Shown here: piece by piece, positions 21,808 through 31,500 of the stretch
Numbering within the stretch: the first letter of the stretch is position 1
Layout of the letters: each line of letters begins with the position of its first letter
Source of the DNA: Gnetum montanum
Lineage: Eukaryota; Streptophyta; Gnetopsida; Gnetales; Gnetaceae
DNA length: 37,826 bases
NCBI GenBank assembly: GCA_015680685.1
Contig: MNCI01002752.1
Coordinates: 373,283-411,108 of the forward strand
Reading direction: 5' to 3'
The notes under the pieces: generated by a model
Told to the model about the DNA's origin: nothing
The model's database searches: none
The model's input: only the letters and a program-made list of their open reading frames with translations
Made by a program: the position numbers and the translations under genes

Positions 21808-22945
21808 TTAAGGTTCACTACATAGAACATTGGCTTGTTAATAGAAAACACTAATGAAATTATGGATTTGATGAAGAGAAGAAGAGTCAATATAGTTTTC
21901 TTACAAGAAACTAAGTGGAAAGGAAAGAAAGAAAAAGACATTGATAAAGGATTTAAGCTCTTTTGCTGTGGAGGGAGAGACAATTTTCAAAATAGAATAG
22001 GGATAGTAGTAGATAAATAGATGAAAGATAAAGTGATGAAAAATACTCTTAAGGGGTAATAGAATCATGACCATTAAGATTGTCTTGGTAAGAAATTTTT
22101 TATCATCCTAAGTGTCTATGCTCCTTAGGTTGCCATGGATGATTATATTAAGAGGACCTTTTGGGATGCTTTGGATGGACTTCTATGACAAATACAAAAA
22201 CGTAAATGTATTATTATTGAAGGAGAAACTAAAACAAGTTACAAGAAGGTGAATGGAGGGCACAACATTGGAGGGAGAAATGAGATGGGGATGTCTATTC
22301 TTGAGTTTGCACTAGCCTACAATCTTGCAATAGCTAATACCTATTTGAAGAAAAAGGCTAAACTACTTGGTAACCTTCAAGTGAATGGCAAGATTAACAA
22401 TGATGTGATGAACAAAATTAAAGTAGGATAGACTAAATGGTAAGAAGATAATGGTATGGTTTATGATGGAAGAATCCTTGCAAGGCTAAAGGGTAAGTTC
22501 TATAGAACTATTATCAAACCTATGATCATTTCTGGTGTGGAATATTCACCTATCAAAAAGCATCAAGCTCAATGTGTGCATGTGGCAAACATGTGTATGC
22601 AAAGATGGATGTTCAATGTAATAAAGAAAAATCAAATCAACTCATATATTCAAGGAAGTTTGGGAGTAACACCCATAGATGAGAAAATTAAGAAAAGTTG
22701 GGTTAGATGGTTTGGTCATATGACAAGAAAGCTAGAGAATGCTCTTATTAGAAGAGGTCATTTTATTAATGTTGAGGGGAACCAACAAAGAGGGAAACCA
22801 AAGCATACTTGGTTTGCTTGAATAAAGAAAGACATCCAAGATTTGGGTACTAAGGTTTATTTGATCTTAATAGAAGAGAATAGTATAAAAGAACTTGTAT
22901 GGCCAACTCCATGTAGTTGCGATAAAGCTATGATGATAAAGTCAA
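21808..22945 (+). mobile_element. RTE-type LINE with internal deletion of the reverse transcriptase
   Basis: The frame starts at LRFTT-stop-NIGL (the stop is TAG where the family has Trp), runs into MKRRRVNIVFLQETKWKG, the endonuclease QETKW block, then VYAP and a GGHNIGGRNEMGMSILEFAL segment. At about 22370 it jumps to NLQVNGKINNDVMNKIKVG and LARLKGKFYRTIIKPMI, the end of the RTE protein, with SWVRWFGHMTRK and QQRGKPKHTW. About 400 residues with the RT core are missing. The tail (GCGATAAAGCTATGATGATAAAG, as GCGATAAAGC then ATGATGATAAAG) resembles the RTE 3' end at 6600-6640. It lies inside the minus-strand SEC8 intron. Confidence 0.8.
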
Positions 22946-23189
22946 CTCATACAAGTATGTATTCATCTATATATTGCACTCCAATACCAATTTCCAATAA
23001 ACTTGGATACAAAATTGCACTACGTTAGATTAGGTGCTAACAAAGTTATTATTAATATCTGATTATGTAATAGTTGATACAACTAAATCTTGGACTTGGT
23101 GACCAGCATTTAAAGTCTAGGACTAGTTCTCCACGTTACTATAAGTTATTATCTTTTGAGATTTTATGTTTCATACTTGTCCATTTATT

Positions 23190-23300
23190 GAGAGGTCATC
23201 ATCTGAAATGATGGTAAGATGCTCATTTTTGAGGTCATAAAACCTAGGTTCAAGCCTAAATACAACAACTTAAAAATTTGTTAGACTTTCACTCATCTAC
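23190..23300 (+). repeat. Candidate tRNA-derived SINE head
   Basis: TGGTAAGATGCTCATTTTTG (23212-23231) resembles a tRNA D-arm/box A, and AGGTTCAAGCCT (23246-23257) resembles box B, at the distance expected for a polymerase III promoter. The region after it, starting near 23270, is ordinary AT-rich sequence with a few coding-like words. The boundaries are not defined. Confidence 0.4.
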
Positions 23301-24390
23301 TGCTCCTCCCATAACCCCACTTGGTAGGATGAGTATTCAGCTTCCAAGTGATGACCCTAACTTTTTCATTTATTGCTATTTTTTGTTAATGTTAACCTAT
23401 TTATGTTATATGTATGCACTATTTTTGTTCAAAAATCTTGTTATTGGTACAACATTTTACTTTCTAGTCAGGTCTTCGATTGGGGGCCTAACACCCTACA
23501 AATTAAGCTATTTACCAAAAATTCTCATGTACCTTTGTCAATATTCAATGTTTGAGGAAAGAGGAAACTACAAGTCATCTATTGAACCATTTTTTGTTAC
23601 CATATTTGAGGAAACTATAACCAGACTTTGGAAGAAAGTAATGATGCATAGGATCAACTCAAAAACCTATTTCAGGTTTTAGTGATTCCCAAATAGAAAC
23701 AGAACCAGCAGCATTTTAATGAACACATAAATGGCATAGAACCTCAACGTACTTGTCAATGAAAACTAAAAAGAAATTTCTCTGTTGTCATTTAGAGCTT
23801 CTTCTAGCCATCGTCTTGAGAATAACAAGTAACTTTTATAGACATAAGGTATGATAAATGCATGAAAAAACAAGCAAAGCATGGAAAGATACTGCAAAGT
23901 GCAAACACCTCCAAGGTCCACACAGAAACCTTTTCTCACCAAAGACAAAACCCATAGAAAATAAAGCCTTTGCAAGGTCAACAAGGAAACCATACTTGCT
24001 TAACAATCTCTTTCCAGCTACTTTGAATTTGGACATCTGACTCAATTCTCAAACATGCTAAATTGATGGGGGAGGAATTTTTTTATCAGAAACTATCAAC
24101 ACAGTGGCAATTGAATAACCAATTGCAATGAATCAGTGGAACAAAAAAAAAATAGTGAAGATGCTAAAAGGATCCCACTCTGGTTGGAATCAAATTGCTA
24201 AAACCATGTGTGCTGAAATACACGATTTCCTGGTAAATTATTAATTTTCCTAAAAATGAAAAGAATAAATTTAATGTTTGTCTCCACCTTAGTGATTGAA
24301 AATCTCTTATCAATTGGAGATAACAAACATATATATGTTATATGTTTTCAGAAATTTTATTTTAAATGTCATCATGAATAGATTCTAAAA
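23301..24390. other. Intron sequence without a recognised gene
   Basis: About 1.1 kb. Two overlapping frames on opposite strands around 23836-24045 are open (+ strand KHLQGPHRNLFSPKTKPIEN; minus MSKFKVAGKRLLSKYGFLVD). One may be degraded coding sequence of a repeat, but I do not recognise either. Confidence 0.35.
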
Positions 24391-24696
24391 TGTTGGAAAA
24401 AATAGCAATGTCAACAATAAGAGTCACTAGACTTTTCTTAGAGTTTCTAGACAATCAGAGAATATATCTAAGTTCAAAGAACCTTGGGTTAGCTTGTAAC
24501 AAACCACATATATAAATTGAGATGGAAGGTAATGGAATTGATTACTTGAGTGCTTGTGCTACTTTGGTAGGGACTAGGGACCTAGTTTCAATTTCTTCCC
24601 TTTTCTTTATGGCTTTAGATGTGTGGTTGGTTTGTTTTTGTTATGCTAATTTTTCTTTCCGATCACAAAATTTATTATTGTTGATGGGCACTAATA
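24391..24696 (+). repeat. Left LTR of the Copia-like element
   Basis: Starts TGTTGGAAAAAATAGCAATG and ends ...GGGCACTAATA, probably CA changed to TA. It is longer than the right LTR (306 against 217 bases), so the right copy has lost pieces. Confidence 0.65.
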
Positions 24697-24697
24697 G

Positions 24698-24710
24698 TAG
24701 TATCAAAGCT
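24698..24710 (+). promoter_or_regulatory. Primer-binding site for initiator tRNA-Met (decayed)
   Basis: TAGTATCAAAGCT differs from the usual plant site TGGTATCAGAGCT at two G-to-A positions. It starts one base after the LTR end. A similar junction (GGGCCCTAACAGTAATTCAA) recurs near 24765, so about 80 bases around the site are duplicated. Confidence 0.7.
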
Positions 24711-25379
24711 TATACAACGATGAGGGTATGAAAAACAAGTAGAAGTATGCTAATTTGATATTGCCAATGGGCCCTAACAGTAATTCAACACTAGCAATAA
24801 AGGTATGAGCAATAAGTAGAAGTATGCTAAATGTAGATTTATCAAGTAATTCATCATATTTGAGTTGATGCTAGGTGCACACATGCAAAGGCTGGTTTCA
24901 TTCGTAGTCTATAAAAATGTTTGACAGATGTGGGTTTCATGCCAATAAACAAGAAACCCATGCATAGTGGCAAGGTAAGATATGAATGTTATAGGCTCAT
25001 CAAGCAAAAATGATGAAATTAACAATATGCATGGTCTTTGGATCTAGTGAGCAACAATTTCAACAAGTAAAGCAATTCAACAATAAGGGCACAGTCATCT
25101 CAATGGTTTTGGTAGCGTTGAATGTGAAATTATGCCATGGCTAATGATGAACAATATTGTTGTTCTAGGGGAATTTACCATAACTTGGAGTATTGCAACA
25201 TGACAATGAAGTTGGTAGCATTGCAAATGTATGTAGTGCGGCCATAGTTGTAGAAGTTGTAAGCTATGATAACAACACAAAAAAATGAAGGAAATGAGTG
25301 TGTGGTTGGAAGCCATATTGAAAGCAGTGGCTCCTAATTGTAGATCAGAAAAATTTATGGTTGGATTAGTGATATATAT

Positions 25380-25800
25380 GATTCTTAGAATGGGTTTCTC
25401 TTGAGGGTTCCTTTCTTTCATTGTTATTTTGCGAAAATAGAACAAGTTTTTCCTGTGGGTTTGCTGCTGCTTTGTAGAACAAATTGTTAATGCAAGGTTC
25501 ATTGTTATTTTCCCAAGATAAGTTTCTCTTATAAGTTTGTTGTTGTTTTGTAGGACATATTGTTTTTGCAAGGTTTATTGTTGTGTTTGCTAGATGAGTT
25601 GCTCTTGCAGATTCTGCAATGTTTGCAAGACTTCTTATTCTCACGGGTTTATTATTGTTTTTGCAAGGAGGATTGTTCATGTAGGCTTGTGGCTAGTTTT
25701 ACAAGATATGTTATTCTTGCAGGTTCATTATTGGTTTCACAGAAAAGATTGTTCTTGTGGGTTCACTGCAATCTTGCAAGATGAATTGTCCTTGCTAATC
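25380..25800. repeat. Degenerate tandem repeat of about 39 bases inside the Copia-like element
   Basis: The motif TTGTTCTTGCAGGTT...TTGTTTTTGCAAGA recurs at about 25558, 25600, 25637, 25672, 25708, 25747 and 25786, a spacing of 35-42 bases, with weaker copies further left. Period near 39 keeps frames open on both strands, which explains the Leu/Cys-rich and Asn/Gln-rich open frames here. I do not think they are genes. Confidence 0.6.
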
Positions 25801-25921
25801 CTTTGCCCAAATGTATTGGTATGCATGTATATCTTAAATGTTGCACACAATTGAATAGTGCACATTTTGAAATAGAATCCAAGTTAACAAATCTATTCCT
25901 AAGTTTGTTCCTCATGTTGGC

Positions 25922-26152
25922 ATTAAGGGAGTGATTGTAGGAATAGATCGCAATGCTAACAATATTAGTCACTAGCCTTTTCCAAAAGTTTCCAGGTATC
26001 CCAATTTGGTAGTGGTTCAAAACTTACTCTCAGTTTCTTACTTTTTTACTATTGCTTCAAATGTGTGGTTTGTTTTGTTTCCATCATGCTAATCTGTTGT
26101 GCCAGTTTTGATTTCCGATCATAAAATTTGTCATTGTAGATAGGCCTGAACT
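25922..26152 (+). repeat. Polypurine tract and right LTR of the Copia-like element
   Basis: ATTAAGGGAGTGA (25922-25934) is the likely polypurine tract; the LTR starts TGTAGGAATAGATCGCAATG at 25936. It ends near 26152 (GATAGGCCTGAACT against GATGGGCACTAATA on the left). Confidence 0.6.
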
Positions 26153-26251
26153 CAAAATCTAACACAATGTCATTGCTTCCAACTCTTTAAACAGATAAAC
26201 GATTTCCAAGATTGCTAGAAATATGAATACTTTAGCAAAAAACATACTAAC

Positions 26252-26356
26252 CCCTTGAATTCCCTCTCGCTCAAGCATTGATGTGGAATGCAAATACAAT
26301 TGTGCAGCAGCATAATATTGCTGGTCAGAAATAAGTTTATCAATACGTGCTGGAAC
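26252..26356 (-). CDS. SEC8: SEC8 exon on the minus strand (VPARIDKLISDQQYYAAAQL...)
   Basis: After the acceptor TTGTTCCCAG, 35 codons read VPARIDKLISDQQYYAAAQL, YLHSTSMLEREGIQG and end at donor GG|GTTAGT (26251). Plant SEC8 has VPSRIEKLIADKQFYAAIQV, YLQSSLMLEREGLQ, so the match is unambiguous. The exon is open, in phase and followed in protein order by the exon at 20807-20920 across a 5.3 kb intron. Earlier SEC8 exons (the N-terminal 150 or so residues) were not found up to 27400. SEC8 acts in the exocyst at the plasma membrane. Confidence 0.9.
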
Positions 26357-27362
26357 CTGGGAACAAATTATGTTATAACCTGGTTAACATAAAAGCTACA
26401 ACCATATCACCATATTTGAAAATGTAAAACCGGAACATAAACCAAGAATATTTTTGTTACCACTTTCAAAAGAAATGCATCAGAAACATTCTGGATCATA
26501 TAAAGACATTTTAGAAGTAGAAGAAACTATTGTTTTCAGTAACATGTTTCATTCTAAATTTTTTTTAGATTTCTAATATCATTTCAATGTCAGAGACAAT
26601 TATTTTTCAATTTTTCAAAATAAACATAGTTTTAAAAGGCAAAGAATCTCATTTGACAACATGCAGATCTAGTGCACTATATTTCTGGACAGCATAAGTT
26701 TTAGCTTAAACAAAGCACGAGGCAACTCTGTACATAAAATGATATCAAGAAACTTTTTAAAATGGTATCAACAGATCCAAAGGTTTTCCATACATATGTA
26801 ATGAGAAAATTTTCAATTTCAGTTTCACAATAAAAACAAGTGCACATCCGCTAAAACTTTACTGGTTGTATGACCAGTTCACAGAGCAAATAGTATTTCT
26901 TCTTATTGGTAGGGAGTTAGTTTTTGCATCCACAGGTTTCACCAAGCAACTGTTGATGATAGTGATCTTAGCATATAAGTGTTCCCCTGTATCCAAATTC
27001 AATGAAATTTCCATGTTTATTTATTAATTATTTCACTGATAGACCTATGTTGCCAGAAACACAACGGATTCTTAAAGTTCCACATTTTTTTGTTGCGGAA
27101 ACCAGATCCCGTTTCAAAACACCGGCACCCATGAACAGTTACCATCACTTGCTGGGCAAACGTTTCATTGTAGACTGAAACATTGTTAACACATTTCCTT
27201 TCCTTTTACTTCATTTTTTAATCTTATGGCTTCAAATATATGATATGGAAGGATATCAAGTGCTTTATTCTCAACTACTGCATCTGCTTCAAACTCTCTG
27301 AAACTCTCTTGAATTAAATGCAGGTCTATATCGAATTGAATGTGTGAAAGGGCAAACATGGA
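26357..27362. other. Intergenic or intron sequence with one exon-like minus-strand segment
   Basis: Mostly AT-rich. On the minus strand near 27220-27335, after a GATATAG, the frame reads DLHLIQESFREFEADAVVEN and KALDILPYHIFEAIRLK. It has the look of coding sequence, but I cannot assign it to SEC8 or to another family. The rest shows nothing. Confidence 0.3.
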
Positions 27363-27389
27363 GGGAAAATAAATTACAGCCACTTCTAT

Positions 27390-27484
27390 GGCAAGGACAG
27401 CAATGAGCAACACATGCAGGATGCTGCTACTACTGCTGCTTCTACGTCGCTCACAACGGCCACGAATCGTTTGTCAAGTCTGTG
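27390..27484 (+). other. Exon-like segment X1 on the + strand (unidentified)
   Basis: Ends at a good donor, GTG|GTAAGT (27484/27485). The frame that continues in phase reads YVAHNGHESFVKSV. Another frame starts with an ATG at 27388 followed by a run of seven leucines, which could be read as a signal peptide, but codon repetition (CTG) could equally explain it. Not recognised. Confidence 0.3.
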
Positions 27485-27709
27485 GTAAGTCACTACCTCT
27501 ACAACAACCACTCCTCCCTTTGCAAAATTGGCCAAACCACCAATTCAGGGACCATCTTTGTACATTATCTCTTCATTGGTCTTTCTTTTACTTACATGCT
27601 TTCCTTTGAGTCAAAGTTTCTTATTATAGTAAACACAATATGTGAGGTATGTAAACAATATTAACGTTAGCCAAGCTAACCATTTTTATTATTATTCATT
27701 CACTTGTAG

Positions 27710-27849
27710 GCTCACCATTGCATTGTGGTGGATCCTAAAAACTTAAATCTCAAGTTAAGCAAGAACAAATACGCTTGCATTTCTGCCTATGGCACCAACA
27801 AACTAGCACATGGAAGCCAATCTCCTTTGGGGAAGACTACACTCATACG
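27710..27849 (+). other. Exon-like segment X2 on the + strand (unidentified)
   Basis: Between CACTTGTAG and ACG|GTTTTG the frame reads AHHCIVVDPKNLNLKLSKNK, YACISAYGTNKLAHGSQSPL and GKTTLIR with no stop. In phase 0 it can follow X1. I do not recognise the protein. It lies about 100 bases before the LTR element. Confidence 0.4.
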
Positions 27850-27950
27850 GTTTTGTTTTGCTTATGTATGATACATATGTATACATGTAGTTGATGTTTC
27901 TATGGATGCTATCAACAAAGCTCCATCTGAAATCGCAAATTGACATTGTT

Positions 27951-28535
27951 TGTGAGAGATGTCCCAAAGTGGTGGTTCTCTTAGGCTCTCCCCATGGTTC
28001 GGGGGCCATGGAACACATTGAGGTGCCCTTGGGTGACTCTCAAGTGTTAGAAAACCCACCCCGACTTGGTGGTACCAAGCTAGCAACAAGACACTCTCCT
28101 ATTGCAACTCTCTTCTCTAAGTCCTCTTCATTCCCCTCTTCTCCGTGGAGAACTACATGGCCTTGATTCTATGGTGGTTGTAGATATGTAGGCAGCCAAG
28201 ACTGGATAGTTTTGGTATGGTGCCAGGCCACACCATGTACCAAATCATGAGGGATCTATGGGTGAGGCACCTCCCCTTGTAGGTGCATCATCTCCCCTCC
28301 CATCGATGTTGTCTACAAGGTTGTGTGTGTGCTTGTTTGCTTGGTCCTCGTTTTGGAGTTGATTACCCTCCATGAGGTGTGTGGTCATGTGTGTTAAGAA
28401 GTTGTGCTTCTACCTGCACTCACTCGTGAGATGCTTGCTTGCTTGAGGTGTATTCCCTAGGTCTTCCGCCCCAGATCCATTGGATCTTCGTGAATTCCTT
28501 GGGGTGCCAAACAACGTCGGGGCAACGTTGTTATA
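27951..28535 (+). repeat. Left LTR (585 bases)
   Basis: Begins TGTGAGAGATGTCCC and ends CAACGTTGTTATA, where the right copy has ...GTTACA, so the terminal CA has changed to TA here. Confidence 0.92.
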
Positions 28536-28537
28536 GA

Positions 28538-28550
28538 TGGTATCAGAGTG
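28538..28550 (+). promoter_or_regulatory. Primer-binding site for initiator tRNA-Met
   Basis: TGGTATCAGAGTG starts two bases after the left LTR and matches the usual plant site TGGTATCAGAGC with one change. Confidence 0.9.
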
Positions 28551-31500
28551 TTTTGAAATTGTGTTGGGATATGGTTGTGCTCTTTGGTTGTGTTACTCCA
28601 TTGAGCTTGTTTGGTTAATGGCCCCTTCGGATTGATACCTAGGTGATCTAGGATCATATCCTTATGTATTTTTGAAGAGTTGCCTGATGGAAATGTTCTC
28701 TGCTCTTCATGAGGGGACAGATGAGAAATTGTGAGCAACTGATGTATGTTGCTCTCCGTGAGGATATAAACAATGGCGTTGTGATGATGTCCTCCACTTG
28801 TGTACTTGTGGTTGGACTTGTTGTGATTGTATGCGATATGGTTGAGAGGAGTTTTACTGGCAACTCAGGAATTTTGTTGCTCAAGGAGCTCTCATCTCAG
28901 GTCTCCAGTGATTCATTTGGGATGAATTGGACCCAGTCTCCGCTCGGTTTCCACCCAAATGACATGTTTCGAGATGGCATTTGTTGAATCATGTAGGATA
29001 TGAGATCCTTGGCACTCCCACTCATCCTAGATACAATGAGTATGGGAAAATACAAATTGGAACAAGATGGTTCCCATGTACCTCAGGATGGAGGTCCTTT
29101 GGACATGTGCTCTTGGTGAGCCTTGTTCTGGGTGGACTAAGACCGTTGTCGATAGACTTCGTACGTTCGTGCTTACAATTGTATGTTTGTCTATTTATGT
29201 ATGCATGTCTTTTTGGTTGCACTTTCAAATTCTATATGCGTATCTTGGTTGTTTCTATCATTCGTAACGCAAGGCTTAATGTTTTACGTGGTATGATGAC
29301 TTATTGTTGGAAACATTGGGGATGCAGTGGTTGTTTGTGTCATCCCAAAGCCAAATGGTTGTTGTCTTGTTTGACAACTTCTTGTGCATGAGGCATGATT
29401 GCCCTTATTGTTGATCCTTGTGAGTTGTGCTCCTTTGTTGAGCTGGTGGTGTTGCCCTTATGCTCGTGGCATCACTATTTTGATTGGTGACATTTCTTGG
29501 TCACTCTAATTTGAAGACTACTTGTGTGGGTCATCCTATTGTTGGTTCTTGTTGAGACCAAATCTCTTTTGATGAGAGTCTTCTTGTGAATGCATCCTTT
29601 GTGATGTTACTTGTTGTTGCGAGAATTGGTTTGATGTAAACTTGTTGTTGGATAGACCTTTGTCTTCCACCTTATTTTTTGGTTGAGATGACGATTGTCT
29701 ATTGCCCATGACTCATACGATTGTGTTGAGATTTTGGTCCTAGTTGAGGCTAGTGTTAGTTACTGGGAATAATTGTTGTGTATGAATCTTGAAAGTCTGA
29801 GAGTGTGCTATCTCTCTCTTGGTGTGCCTCATGATGAAATTGTTTGTTCGAGTGAGGATGTAATTTATTCATCAATGTTTTGCATGATTGAGCTCTATGC
29901 ATGTTGCTGAGGTCTTGATTTTTATGATGTGCAAGAGTGATATGACCTTGTTATATGATCATGCTTGATGGTTGTGTATGAGGCTAATGTGCTAATCGTG
30001 TTCCTTCTAACTTCTATATTTCTAAGCTTGTGTCTTAGTGTTTGTAGGTAGCATGGGTACAGAGATGCAACCAGTGGTGACCTTAATTGATTTTGTGAGC
30101 ACTATGTCTATGGGAAAGATATGTGCTCTTGAGACCTTCATGAACTGATTATTCGATCTCAAAATCCCAACATTGGGTTGCGGATTTATCAGTACCTTGG
30201 CTATGATGGATTAGTAGGTACATTATGATTTGTTTGCCTCTCAGTGCTGGGGGAGCACTAACAGAGGATGGTGATCTGTCTTGGACCCTACAGATATTGG
30301 TTTAGCAGATGGCATGAAATGGTATCCTTGGCCATGCCAGATACTGGTGGTCCAAGAGTGAGCAATGCAAAGAGGTTCCACTATGGCAGGATGGTGGATA
30401 CTCAATTGGTGTGTTTCGTTATTTGATCGTTGCGTTTGTGTCTCGAATCATTTTTGTTCAATGTTACCCGCACAGTGAGTTTAGTGCAACGGTAGATCAT
30501 GTATCTTTTGAGATAGTGGTACAATGACAGATGATTGTTTATGCTTCATGATAGAGACAGGTTTCTCTCAAAACAGCATGGTTCTTCATGGTATGCTCTT
30601 GGTGGCCTAAATCCTATAGCCTTTTAGGCTTGGGTAGCATTCCCAAATACCATGTATGTTCCCATATATGAATGTAATCCTATCCTTGGGTGTGTGAAAT
30701 GTATCCTTGTGATATTCTCAATTCGATTGTATGCACTCAAAAGTGCTGGATGTATTTCCTATGTGACTCAGTTGTCTCCTGGTTGTAGGCCTATGCCACA
30801 CACTATGACAAGGCCAAGCTTGATGTATGGTGTTTTCCTAGTGCTTGTTTTGAAGCACCCTTGTTATATGTTGTAAATGGCCATTGTGCCTTGATGTATA
30901 ATCCTACTGAAAACATCATGGGAAACTCTTCAATTGGATACAGTGTTGTAATGAACAGACCAGGGCATGTCCTTGTCCATTATGCTGTTAAACTGGTGCC
31001 ATGTGCTCTTGATGATGTTGGCATGCCTGGATGGAATGTGCTTGGTGAACGTCCTTGAGACAGGACAAATCTTGGGAACACATTCTCTTGTGTTCCAAGA
31101 CTGGTAAAGATCTTGTCCATAGATGATCGATGGTGACTGAAATTCAAATCAATGTGGTGTTTAGTGGTGGATTTGAGTCGAGTTTTGGTTATTGGCACCT
31201 AGACTTGCTCTTCCATGTTGGAAGCGATCATGGAGCAGTAGTCCAAACATTGGGATGGTGGTCCATCCTTGAATAAATGATGTCACAGATACAAAAATTG
31301 TGATTTCTCTTGGTGGGCTTGAATGTGCTCAAAACACTTGAGCCGATGCTCTCATGATTGGGGGCTTCTAATGATTTGTGCATGTTGGTGGGCTTTCGTG
31401 ACAAATTGCTTTTGGTGCTTTGGAGAGCTATGATGCGCTCTCATAGATTGGGACTGATTGGTGCCTTCATGGTCTATGGTGTGATTCCATGATAGGGGAC

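Larger units (their letters stand above)
24391..26152 (+). mobile_element. Small non-autonomous LTR retroelement (Copia-like)
   Basis: Two related terminal segments in the same orientation (24391-24696 and 25936-26152) both begin TGTWGGAA and share GCAATG-YAACAAT, AGTCACTAG, ATGTGTGGTT and TTTCCGATCA. Right after the first is a primer-binding site; before the second is a purine-rich tract. The flanks TAAAA (24386-24390) and CAAAA (26153-26157) may be a decayed target duplication. The 1.24 kb interior has no gag or pol. It sits in the SEC8 intron about 100 bases from the exon at 26252. Confidence 0.7.

Noticed and set aside
23836-24045. Protein-coding gene on either strand
   Set aside because: Both strands are open over 200 bases but neither has a family motif or splice context that I can support.
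25366-25854. Overlapping Leu/Cys-rich and Asn/Gln-rich proteins on both strands
   Set aside because: They follow from a 39-base tandem repeat (a multiple of three), which keeps frames open without selection.
28709-29391. Open frames inside the LARD-like element as genes
   Set aside because: They are short, lack known motifs and have the skewed composition of the whole interior.
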